From Pleurotus ostreatus/Saccharomyces cerevisiae fusant (taxonomy: Eukaryota > Opisthokonta), in the NCBI GenBank assembly GCA_024196135.1, contig JAMQCK010000487.1, positions 1 through 21,631 on the forward strand: 21,631 nt of DNA. The letters are read 5' to 3'. Both the position numbers and the translations under genes were made by a program. This document shows positions 1 through 10,313 of the stretch, piece by piece. The notes below the pieces were generated by a model that was not told the origin of the DNA, made no database searches, and worked only from the letters and a program-made list of their open reading frames with translations. Numbering within the stretch: the stretch's first letter is position 1; each line of letters opens with the position of its first letter.

Positions 1-1668
<1,668 letters not shown>

Positions 1669-1996
1669 TTTGATGAGTCTTGAGGGGGCCGGCGGTGGAC
1701 CTTGCTGGATCGTAGGTTCAGGCGGCGAGCGGGACGTTGGGCACGACGAGCTCACTGTTCGCAATCGGCAGGTGCAAGTCACGTGGAACCAGCTGGCTTG
1801 ACCTGTACAGCAGGCTCGGAAGTTACCGAAACACTTTGTGGCGCTGCGCCTTTGGACCCACAACTCGCTCTTTCTGTCCGAGACCTTCAAGCGCGATGCA
1901 GACTATCCATGCAAAATGCTACAATTGATCCATGGGACCCGTGAATGACTGAGTGCTACAAATGCCTATGCTGCGACTCCGATGCGTGTACGAGGT
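1669..1996. promoter_or_regulatory. Upstream region of RPS5
   Basis: This 328-bp gap separates the RPS5 start codon (minus) from the stop codon of the next minus-strand gene. It must hold the RPS5 promoter and 5' UTR plus the upstream gene's 3' UTR. No clear TATA box or known ribosomal-protein promoter motif was recognised. Open frames here are not convincing. Confidence 0.4.
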
Positions 1997-3875
1997 TTAG
2001 CGGAACGTGGATGGCGAGCCATAACCGTGTGTCGTATATCCACCCACGTTGTAAGGCGTCGTGTTGCCAACCGTTGGGAACCTCTCCTGCGACGTCTGCT
2101 GGAATAACCTTGCGAGATCCTCCAGTAGCGGTCGACCTTGAACCTGACCAGTCCTGCCCTCCAGCTCCCGTCTTCGCTCCTGCTCCTCCGCCAGGGCCTC
2201 CTGCGTCCGCCGCCGAGATTCCACCTCTTGTCGCGCTTGCTGTAGAGCGGTAGCCTCCATGCGCAAAGCCGAATCCCGTTCCCGTTCCAGTTCAGACACC
2301 TGCTGCTCCAGACGGCGTCGTATGACCCTCTCGTTCTCCAGGTCATCCTCGGCTCTTCGCTTCTCGCGGCGGAGTTCGTCCATGATGCCCTCGTTGCGCT
2401 TCTGTCTGTCCCGGAGGCAGTCCACCTCCCGCTCGAGCACCTTGTTGTACTTGGCGATCCGCGAACCCGAAGGCGAAGAGTCTTCCGCTCCTTGTCGTTC
2501 TTGTGTAGCATGCGGCGCGCGCGGCGCGTCTTTGTCCGGTCGTGAGGTCGTGGTAGGTGTCGCCATTGTCGTACCGAGCGGGGTGGTATCGTCCGGCACG
2601 TTGACGCCGTACACCCTTTGCAGCCAGCGCCGAGAGCTCTCAAAATGCCTCATCGCGTCTACATTGCCAGGATCCACGCGCCGAGCCACTTTTCCCAGGT
2701 CAGACTCGCATCCAGCAAGTAAGATATACGCGGGATGGCGATCCTGTTCTGAGACGCTATGCGCATTCATGACTGATCGCGCGTCAGATGTAAAGACGTG
2801 TGCAAGGAGATGATCAAAGGTCCTGACCTTCAATAAGAGCGTTAGTGATAGCAATAGCAGCTGCGGGATTACCGGCGCAGCGAAAGTACACTGCAGCGAT
2901 CAGCCAATTGGCACGTTCCGCGTCAGTCGCTCGCAAGAGCTCCATGATTACTTGGGGGTCGTTCTCGAGTGCCCGGAGGTCCAATGTTATAGGGCGTCCT
3001 TGAATGCTGATGGAAATGCGGGTATCGAATGAGAAGAATGTCTGCGGCAAGATGGTCGTTGAGGATGCTGCTTGGGCAAAGACTTGGGGATCCAGGGAAG
3101 GCGGTAAGCTTGCGGGTCCTATGGGCGACCTGTTCGTGAGGGGTGGTGTGGGGAGGAAGGTGTTTGACGTGGAAGAGTGGCGTTCATCCGGGTGAGGCGC
3201 GTCCACGTCCATCGGTCCATGGTCCTTCGTCGAGTGTCGTGGTCCCGAATGTAGATTGGCGTTCGAAGAGAAGTCGTATGCAGCGTAACTGGATGTGGGC
3301 GATATGGCGCTTGGGAGTAAGGAGCCGCCGACGTGGGTTTGGGCGGCGCGTGACGGACGACGTGCAAGGTGATCGTGGTCATATTCTGCGTTCGACCACG
3401 GCGAGTATTTCTGCAGATCCTGCCCGTACCATGCACTGGCCACTGAGTATGTCGTTCCCTGCATGACAGAAATACGCCAAGGGAATGTGACGATGGATGA
3501 GAGCAAGCGACGGCCCAGCGCCGAGCGGAGCGGAACCAGAGCGGAGATCAAAACGCAGACAAACAAGGCCATATATGGCATGCCCATTGTTCTTCTTCAA
3601 TTCGCACATTGTCTCCGCCCATAGCATATCTACGTTCACGTCCAGATAACAGCAAAAGCTCTTGATTATACTGCCGCCATTGCTGCAGAGTGCGCCGTCC
3701 CGCTCGACGGTACTCCGAACCTGTCTTGAATATCTGCTGCCGGCAACCGCCGCGGCGCGATAAGCACCTGCCCATGTGAACTTTGCGCGCTTCTTCCATT
3801 GTATGCACGTCCTGGCGGAGGTGCTGGGCGCGTATCTATGTGATGATGCTGATATCCGCCCACCGCCGCAGCCAT
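1997..3875 (-). CDS. Conserved coiled-coil protein of unknown function
   Basis: I do not recognise the family, so no function is assigned. The 3' part is solid. A long exon (right edge between 3442 and 3458, left edge 2828) joins 1997-2772 through a 55-nt intron at 2773-2827, which turns two overlapping frames into one. The product has a Ser/Pro-rich linker (MDVDAPHP, LPTPPLTNRSP) and a helical core (IQGRPITLDLRALENDP, RANWLIAAVYFRCAGNP, ALIEVMNAHSVSEQD, YILLAGCESDLGK). A Glu/Arg-rich coiled coil of about 90 residues and a Gly/Tyr-rich tail follow. The 5' part is uncertain. An upstream exon in another frame (EYRRAGRRTLQQWRQYNQ, LLSGRERRYAMGG) looks coding. It could join through an intron at 3459-3607 (GT..GCAG) or at 3443-3564. 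The start could be the ATG at 3875, with a 12-nt first exon and a 52-nt intron, or simply the ATG at 3799. The frame opposite 2259-2813 looks SR-rich only because it is antisense to the coiled coil. Confidence 0.6.
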
Positions 3876-3971
3876 GATGGTACGCCGGGTTCCTTATAAT
3901 CTCTTGGGGCGCCTAATCGCTTGCTTGCGCTCTTCCTCCATCACCGCGACGCCCCGAGACTGCCAGAAAAA
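3876..3971. promoter_or_regulatory. Short divergent promoter, coiled-coil gene / permease
   Basis: At most 96 bp lie between the proposed start codon on the minus strand (3875) and the permease ATG on the plus strand (3972). If the coiled-coil gene starts at 3799 the gap is 172 bp. A TATAAT-like stretch occurs near 3894. The two genes therefore probably share one promoter region. Start sites cannot be placed from sequence alone. Confidence 0.4.
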
Positions 3972-6709
3972 ATGGCGGACAAGGAAGCACAGACGAATGC
4001 GACCACGGCAGGAGATGAGGCTGAGCTCGCGCGTATGGGCTACAAGCAGGAGCTCAAGTGAGTGTTCCCTTGCCCGCTTTTGGGCAATCCTAATCGAACG
4101 ACCAGGCGTGAGCTTGGAGTGCTGCAGGTGAGTGTAATATGGTTGAGTGAATGCTCTGTAGGCTAATGCACATATTGCAGAACTTTGGGGTACGATAGCA
4201 GTCGGTCAGACTTGTCCTCCGTCTGACACCGTTCAATAGGTGTCGTTCTCCATCATCTCTGTCATGACTGGGATACCGTCTCTATTTGCGTATGGCTTGG
4301 TACGTCTGACGCGTGCGTACTCTGTTCAGTATATCTAATCCTTGCTAGTCCACGGGAGGTCCTGCTGTCATGGTTTGGGGTTGGGTGATCGTCTGTACGT
4401 CCACCCTCATCCTATGAAATCTCGAGGCTAATACTCTATAGCCTTCTTCACTCTCATGGTCGGAATGGCGATGGCAGAGGTCTGCAGGTAAGCCAATCAC
4501 TTTTCCTCCCCGTTCCTCGCAGCTGACATCCGGCTAAGCGCTCACCCTACCTCGGGTGGGCCTTACTTCTGGGCAGCGATGCTCTCGACGCCGCGGTCAG
4601 CCGCCATCATGTCCTGGATTACCGGCTGGTTCAACCTGCTGGGCCAAGTCGCCGTCACCACCGGTATCAGCTTCGGCTGCGCGAACTTCATCTCGACGGT
4701 GTGCACGTTCAAGACGTCGTTCGTACCGGACGCAAATACGACTATCGGTGCGTCACTCGCTGCTGAATACCATCAACAAATCTGACCAGGAGACAAAAGG
4801 CATCTACGCCGCCGTCCTCGTCACCCAGGGCCTCATCAACACCTTCGGCGTTCACATCCTTCACCACCTCAACAACGTCTCCGTCTGGTGGCACGCCCTC
4901 GGAACCATCGTCCTCGTCATCGTCGTCCTAGCGAAGGCGCCCACGCATCAATCCGGCCACGACGTCTTCCTCAAGTTCATCGACGGCACTGCGGCGGATG
5001 AGAACAGCATCGGCTGGGGCGCGAGGGCGAGCAATGCGTATGTGGCCGTTATCGGTGTACGTTAATTTTTGTCTCCTATGAGGACGTCTGTTGATGACGA
5101 GACTATCTTCTTGACAGATCCTAATGGCGCAAGTGAGGGCTGGAGTTCTCTCCTTGAATGATAAGATACTGATAGAGGCTCGCCGCTGCGTAGTATACGT
5201 TGACTGGTAGGTTGCCCCTGGCGTCTAAGTCTAGTGGCTAGTGTGCTGATATCTTTTTCCAGGATTCGACGCCAGTGCGCACGTACGCTTCCTGCTGCTT
5301 TCAATTCGGGCAAGAACTCAAAGCTTTGTAGATGACCGAAGAGACCCGCAATGCGGCCATGTCAGGGTCCATTGGCATCGTCATGGTACGCCTTTCTTCG
5401 CTATCCTCTGGCTTTCCCCTTCACTATTGTACGACGATCATGCTAACAAAGTAAACAGGCCATTGGCGTCTCAGCCATCCTCGGTTGGTACCTCCTACTC
5501 GGCCTGCTGTTCTCTATCCAGGACTACGACGCTGTGGCGAACACGAGTACCGGGCAGCCGGTAGCGCAGATCCTACTTGATGCTGTTGGGACGGATGGTG
5601 CCATTGTGCTTATGGTCAGCCAATACCTTCACGGCGCATAATGCGAGGCGAACTGACATGGATACCAGGTCATTATCATCGGCTGCATGTACTTCTGCGG
5701 GTGAGCTTCACAGCCGCCGCTTGTCTGCTTTGTGTTGACCTTGCTCTAGCACCTTCTCTATTACCTCTAACTCGCGGATGATGTATGCGTTCTCCCGCGA
5801 TGGTGAGGCGGCTTCTCAAACAGACATTGCATGTCGTTCATCACCGTTCTTCAGGTGGTATCCCCGGTGGAAAGTGGTTCGCGCATGTCGACAAGAAGTG
5901 GAGGTCGCCGATCCGCACAGGTAACGTCTATAACTTCAGGTCTCTGACCACGATCTGACTCTCAACATAGTCTGGCTCGCCTGCACCCTTAGCTTCATCC
6001 TCGGTCTTCCGAGCTTGGGCAGCGACGTCGCGTTCTCCGCGGCTACGTCTATCGCGACGATCGGGTTGTATATCTCTTACGGTGCGTACATGCACTATTT
6101 CAATTTTTTGAGAAGATGTGGCTGGACTGACGCGAATCCTCCACTCCAGCCATCCCCGTCGCCCTTCGTGTCATGAACCACAAACACTTCGTACGCGGGC
6201 CCTTCCACCTGGGCGCCTTCTCCTTCCCAGTCGCCATAATAGCGGTCGTGTGGATCATGTTCATCGCCATCGTCTTCGTGCTGCCGACTATAAATGTGCG
6301 TACAATCATCCCTTCCCCTCCGTATATCATCCCTGCGATGCAGACATACTATCACTCCGCCTCCCAAATACTCCCCTCATTTCCTCTTTCCCCCCAACAC
6401 TCGACTAACCCCTCCCCACAGCCTGTCAACTCCCAAACGCTCAACTACGCCCCCGTCGCCGTCGGCATCGTCATCACCTACAGCGTCGGCTTCTGGCTCC
6501 TCAGCGCGCGCAAGTGGTTCACGGGCCCCGTCAAGCAGATCGAGGCGGAGGCGATGGGCGTGAATGTGATTGAGGGCGAGGATGAGTTGAGGAGTGAGGA
6601 TATTGTGAAGAAGGTATCGAGGGATGGGGTGAGTGAGAAGGAGGGGGCGAGTGAGAAGGAGGGGGCGAGCGAGAAGGAGCCGGCGGAGGTGAGGGTGAAG
6701 CAGGCATGA
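3972..6709 (+). CDS. Amino acid/GABA permease (APC superfamily)
   Basis: Secondary transporter of the fungal GABA/choline/amino-acid permease branch (UGA4/BAT1-like), expected in plasma or vacuolar membrane; substrate not predictable. Nineteen exons: 3972-4057, 4106-4127, 4181-4189, 4240-4299, 4349-4394, 4442-4487, 4539-4747, 4800-5056, 5118-5132, 5194-5206, 5263-5282, 5332-5385, 5459-5614, 5669-5700, 5750-5802, 5855-5920, 5971-6081, 6150-6295, 6422-6709. They sum to 1689 nt (562 residues) with no frame break. Motifs: KRELGVLQNFGVSFSIIS, MTGIPSLFAYGLSTGGP, CSAHPTSGGPYFWAAML, LINTFGVHILHHLNNVSVWW, GFDASAHMTEETRNA, SNSRMMYAFSRDGG and GLYISYAIPVALRV. About 12 membrane segments are expected, and the hydrophobic runs fit this. 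The charged C-terminal tail carries a three-copy SEKEGA repeat. Exon 3 is only 9 nt, and exons 9-11 are 15, 13 and 20 nt. The exon 8 acceptor is AAG at 4799; the closer CAG at 4789 breaks the frame. Confidence 0.93.
6632..6685 (+). repeat. 18-bp tandem repeat, three copies, in the permease tail
   Basis: Three consecutive 18-bp units encode SEKEGA, SEKEGA and SEKEPA in the cytosolic C-terminal tail of the permease. Units 1 and 2 are identical and unit 3 differs at a few bases. The unit is a multiple of three, so copy-number change keeps the frame. A length polymorphism between strains is likely (inference). Confidence 0.85.
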
Positions 6710-6885
6710 TCTCCGTCAGCGGTTGCCCTCTCAGTTCCGATGTTTCTTTTGTATACGTGTTCGACGTGCATACATACGATTGTTGTATATCTTGAACATT
6801 ACTGCTTCTATACCGTAGATACTATTACAACATTCAGCATTGCGAGCGATAGCTCGCCTACAGCACGAATGGATGTCTTCATCCA

Positions 6886-8201
6886 TTATGCAGTGGATTG
6901 ACGGGGAAGAGCTTTCCATCGCTTCCGAAGACCCATCTTCTCAATGAGTGCGGCGGGCATGCAGTACACTGGGTCGAGGTCTACCAGCCCGGGGTAGCCA
7001 AGGAGGGAAAGGCCTACAGAAGTATAAGACATCTATGAGAAGCGCGACGTAGGTGAGATCAACGCACCGGCGACACCAAACTGCGTGTGGAACACATCGG
7101 GCTCATCTTCTGGCCTGTCTGCAATACCACCTTTCGTTGTGTCCTAGGGAATTCGATCAACATATGCAACTACGTGAGTTCAAGTCAACACAGACCTGAG
7201 CGCTCAAGATAAATGAAACGAGCTTGTCCCGGTCGATCCATTCCAGTTTGTTGAGAATCGCGAGGGCTGAAAGCACCCAGAACGAGTAGCAGACGTCCTC
7301 GAGCTTTTCAGGTCGGCCGTTCAGACCGCCGTTGGGCAATTGTCGCTCGCTGAGCCAGAAGGAGACCGTCTCCTGATCGTCCGGTGATAGCACTTCGTCC
7401 ACGGCGTCCAGGACCGTCAACGCCGCCATGCAGACGAACACTGCGTACGCATCGTTAGCCTTCATCTCTATGGCCGAAGGAGAGAATAGTAACCACCCTG
7501 CGCAGCATGGCTCTCAGCCCCGACGACGTTGCCGAATCCCCCATCGTAGTTGTGGCACTCGCGAATGTAGTTGATGGTGCGCTTGCGCGCCTCTTCTGGC
7601 CAGTCGCCCAGGCGGCCGAGGAGGGAGAGGGCATTGATGGCGCAATACGTGAAGCGGGTATCGATCTCGCCGAAGCGGTCGCCGGCGAAGACGCCGGAGG
7701 GTTGTTGTAGGGAGAGGATGACTGGTTTGGGTGTCAGAGGGGAAGTGGGGGAGGGGAACGCAGCACGCACATTTGACGACGCGGTCGACGTTCAGTTTGT
7801 CCAGGGCATCGAGCTCGAGCAGGATCTGTATCCCGCTCAAGGTTGATAGCATGTGCGCGTCGTGGTCCGGGTGGGCGCCGAGCGCGCCTGCCTCCGCATC
7901 AGCGTCTTGCTCGCGATGTGCGGCGTCGCAAACTTGCCTGCTTCCTCATCCCAGCATGACAAGACGAACTCGATAAGCTCATCCCTGTCCAGTGCATCCG
8001 GTCTTCCCATGACACATAGCGCGGTCAAGCCCCAGTAGATCGCGTTCAGTCGTAGATGGGCGGTGAGATGGTATGCGAGATCATCTTTACTCTGGGGACA
8101 TTAGGGTGGTACTTAGGTGGAGTTTTCGTGTTTCTGACCTTCCCCAGGCGCTGGATGTACTTGACGTGAAGTTCAGTGAGGAGAGGCTGGGGAATAGCCA
8201 T
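6886..8201 (-). CDS. BET2: Rab geranylgeranyltransferase (GGTase II) beta subunit
   Basis: Catalytic beta subunit that, with the alpha subunit and Rab escort protein, attaches geranylgeranyl groups to C-terminal cysteines of Rab GTPases in the cytosol. Exons in transcript order: 8139-8201, 7938-8091, 7771-7887, 7497-7721, 7196-7440, 7068-7143, 6886-7013. Total 1008 nt, 335 residues, the normal size. Prenyltransferase repeats are clear: [127 protein letters not shown]. The zinc ligands expected for the family are present as D235, C237 and H287. Intron 2 (7888-7937) has a GC donor in the ideal context AG|GCAAGT and is needed to give the [13 protein letters not shown] continuity. An in-frame ATG at 8234 would add 11 residues; 8201 fits the family start better. 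The gene converges with the permease and has a LINE 162 bp upstream of its ATG. Confidence 0.95.
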
Positions 8202-8350
8202 GATGGAAGCAACAAGTGAGCAATCCGAGGCCAAGACGCCTCGTCAATCATACGGGCCGGTGATCAAGCAATATCCCCATCAAGGAGAACAAAGGCTACG
8301 AGTGAACAATGGGATGCAGCCCAGTATGTATTAGCACAGGTAAGTACGTG
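8202..8350. promoter_or_regulatory. Remaining BET2 upstream region, next to the LINE insertion
   Basis: This 149-bp host segment lies between the BET2 start codon (minus) and the left target-site duplication of the LINE. It is probably the BET2 5' UTR and proximal promoter. Sequence once continuous with it now resumes at 10236, about 1.87 kb away. No clear TATA box was found. The ATG at 8309 that heads the long plus-strand frame lies in this host DNA, not in the element. Confidence 0.45.
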
Positions 8351-9982
8351 AGTAAACAGCTTGAGCCGGAACACCGGCAGAGAAGAAGAGCATGCGCATG
8401 CGAGACGTGCGAGAGATACCGCAACGAAGACAAATGCGACTTCCCCGACGCATGCTTCGAGCGAGCAGAGCAGTTTCTGAATACACTGCCCGGGAAATGG
8501 GACCCACGAGGGGAACATCCTGAGGATTATGAGCCACAAAGGGACACGAGGCGACGTAGGCGAGAACAGACACACTTCGACCGAGCAGTGACCACGCGAG
8601 GGGAACTTGCGAACGCCTTCCGGATCTTCACGGAAGGCACGACGTGTAATAGGCGACTCGACATGACGATGGATGACGACGGAGGAGAGCCAGAGATCGT
8701 AGCGACAGACGGATCATGTATCAATAATGGATGGGCGAACGCGCAGGCGGGCGCGGGAACATTCTTCGGGGAAAACGACCCCAGGAATCAGAGCGTGAGA
8801 CTGCCAAAAACCGTGGAGCAATCAAACCAGGCAGGCGAGGCGATAGGAACGCTACTTGCGACGCAAAAGGCCAACGCACGGAGATTGTTAGTTCAAGAAA
8901 CAGACTCGAAAACGATACTGAACTCACTGACAGTATGGCGAGACCACTTCGAAGACACAGGCTTCATCGGGAAGAAAAATGCGGAGCTGATAAGAGCGAC
9001 CATCGCGGGGCTGAGAGCGCGAAGAGCCGCAACGATGTTCAAATGGGTCAAGGGGCACAGTGGGCACCCGAGAAACGAAGCCGCGGACAAGCTGGCGGGA
9101 GAGGGCGCGCGGAAGCAACTTGAAGATGTGATAAATATCGAAATCCCGCAGGAATTCGCTCTCACCGGTGCCAAACTTCAATGCATAACGCAGGCGCTGG
9201 CGTATAAGGCGCTGAGAGCGAAGAAGCTGAGGAAACTACACCCGCGAAGCAGCACAGAAAAGAATGTAAAGCGAGTGCAGATCGCGATTGAAGAGGCTTA
9301 CGGAGTGCAAGCCACGAGCGAGAGGATCTGGAAGTCAATAAGGGACAAAGCGATAATGCCCGAATGCACTAACTTCATGTGGACATCGATGCACGAAGCG
9401 TACATGATAGGCGATAAATGGCTAGAATGGTACGACGGTAGTAAGCCCGAGCACGAAGAGAAAAGAGCGCGCGCGATCTGCAAAAAGTGCGGAGTGACTG
9501 AGTCAATGGACCACATTCTCTTCAGCTGCGACGCACCTGGCCAAGAATCTGTATGGAATCTGACGAAAGCACTCTGGGAAGAGACGGGGCGCGAATGGAG
9601 AGCACCAAACTTCGGCACTGTCATGGGAGCGGCATGCGCAGTCTTCACGAGCGCGGGAGGAGCGCGGATCAAGTGCCTCGAGAGGCTCTGGGCAATCCTG
9701 ATCTCGACATCAGCGTACCTCATCTGGAAGCTAAGATGCGAAAGGGTGATACAGAATGACGGAGCAGAGTTCTCACCCCAAGAAGTAAAGAACAGATGGC
9801 GCCTGGAGGTAAGAGGTCGGCTCGACCTCGACAGAAGGATGACGCACAGGAAATACGAGAAGAAAGCGCTACCAGTAGGACTGGTCGAAGCAACGTGGCG
9901 CCCGGTCATACTGGGCTATGAGAGTCTTCCTCCCGGGTGGGTCGGGAACAACGGGGTTTTAGTGGGTATCAAGGGGGGATAG
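8309..9982 (+). CDS. RNase H domain ORF, 3' remnant of LINE ORF2
   Basis: An intronless frame of 557 codons. Codons before 8363 come from host DNA and the target-site duplication, so the ATG at 8309 is accidental. Element-coded protein begins about residue 19. It has a cysteine cluster (CETCERYRNEDKCDFPDAC). A type I RNase H domain follows with all four acidic residues: D134 in IVATDGSC, E177 in QAGEAIG, D199 in QETDSKT and D260 in NEAADKLA, plus the WVKGHSGHP loop. Near residue 400 is CKKCGVTESMDHILFSC, a C-x2-C-x7-H-x4-C motif like those ending many LINE ORF2 proteins. RNase H in LINEs removes RNA from the RNA:DNA hybrid during second-strand synthesis. Without reverse transcriptase the copy cannot move by itself. 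Whether it is expressed is unknown. Confidence 0.85.
   Translation: MGCSPVCISTGKYVSKQLEPEHRQRRRACACETCERYRNEDKCDFPDACFERAEQFLNTLPGKWDPRGEHPEDYEPQRDTRRRRREQTHFDRAVTTRGELANAFRIFTEGTTCNRRLDMTMDDDGGEPEIVATDGSCINNGWANAQAGAGTFFGENDPRNQSVRLPKTVEQSNQAGEAIGTLLATQKANARRLLVQETDSKTILNSLTVWRDHFEDTGFIGKKNAELIRATIAGLRARRAATMFKWVKGHSGHPRNEAADKLAGEGARKQLEDVINIEIPQEFALTGAKLQCITQALAYKALRAKKLRKLHPRSSTEKNVKRVQIAIEEAYGVQATSERIWKSIRDKAIMPECTNFMWTSMHEAYMIGDKWLEWYDGSKPEHEEKRARAICKKCGVTESMDHILFSCDAPGQESVWNLTKALWEETGREWRAPNFGTVMGAACAVFTSAGGARIKCLERLWAILISTSAYLIWKLRCERVIQNDGAEFSPQEVKNRWRLEVRGRLDLDRRMTHRKYEKKALPVGLVEATWRPVILGYESLPPGWVGNNGVLVGIKGG
8351..8363 (+). repeat. Left target-site duplication of the LINE
   Basis: The 13-bp sequence AGTAAACAGCTTG recurs exactly at 10223-10235, directly after the poly(A) tail. 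This is the signature of target-primed reverse transcription. Bases outside the two copies differ, apart from the A run that blurs the right copy's first base. Confidence 0.92.
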
Positions 9983-10222
9983 GACGAGAGGAGGGGAGAG
10001 GTCCTATCCCCTTTTGGAGTCCCACACTTCGTGCGTAAGGCATTTCCCCGTGGTGCATCGTGTAAATCAACCAGACTCTCCGAGGTTTTTTGAGAATTTT
10101 CCTCGAACCATAACATGCTGTCTACTGGTGTTCACCGGTAAGGGTAGTAGCCGTATAAACGTAGTCATACGTCCTCGGCTCCCCAAGACAAAGGGCATCC
10201 ACCAAAAAAAAAAAAAAAAAAA
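8364..10222 (+). mobile_element. 5'-truncated non-LTR (LINE) retrotransposon, Tad-like
   Basis: The element is bounded by a perfect 13-bp target-site duplication and ends in a 20-A run (10204-10223, the last A shared with the duplication). It holds only the 3' end of ORF2: RNase H and a C-terminal cysteine/histidine motif. Endonuclease and reverse transcriptase are missing, as expected when first-strand synthesis stops early. A 3' UTR of about 240 bp follows the ORF. The identical duplications, unbroken poly(A) and intact RNase H frame point to a recent insertion (inference). The coding strand is rich in AGA/CGA/AAG codons, unlike the C/G-ending codons of neighbouring host genes. Assignment to the Tad clade rests on the RNase H-containing ORF2 in a fungus and is tentative. 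It lies antisense to both BET2 and the SNF2 gene. Confidence 0.92.
9975..10011 (+). other. Perfect 11-bp stem-loop across the LINE stop codon
   Basis: GGGGATAGGAC (9975-9985) pairs exactly with GTCCTATCCCC (10001-10011), with a purine-rich 15-nt loop between. The ORF stop codon TAG at 9980-9982 is inside the 5' arm. In the RNA this would be a stable hairpin at the start of the 3' UTR. It may help recognition of the element RNA by its reverse transcriptase or affect termination (inference). Confidence 0.75.
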
Positions 10223-10235
10223 AGTAAACAGCTTG
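10223..10235 (+). repeat. Right target-site duplication of the LINE
   Basis: This exact copy of the 13-bp sequence at 8351-8363 follows the poly(A) run. Host sequence resumes at 10236. Joining 8363 to 10236 restores the pre-insertion intergenic region, which was only about 240 bp between BET2 and the SNF2 gene. Confidence 0.92.
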
Positions 10236-10313
10236 TTCGAGAGGTGTAAGGAAGTAGGGACTAGTCAGTGAAGGGGCTCCGACGCAATGGAAGAGCAGCG
10301 CAAGCAGTCCGAA

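Noticed and set aside
2259..2813. Plus-strand frame looking like an SR splicing factor (many RS and SR residues)
   Set aside because: It is the exact antisense of the Glu/Arg-rich coiled coil, which explains the composition.
4556..5065. 169-codon plus-strand frame starting MGLTSG
   Set aside because: It reads permease exon 7 in the wrong frame, then runs through an intron into exon 8. The spliced permease explains the region.
8309..8362. ATG at 8309 as the true start of an RNase H gene
   Set aside because: It lies in host DNA left of the target-site duplication. The element proper begins at 8364, so the start is accidental.
10204..10223. Poly(A) run as a simple microsatellite
   Set aside because: Its position between a LINE 3' UTR and an exact target-site duplication shows it is the retrotransposed poly(A) tail.
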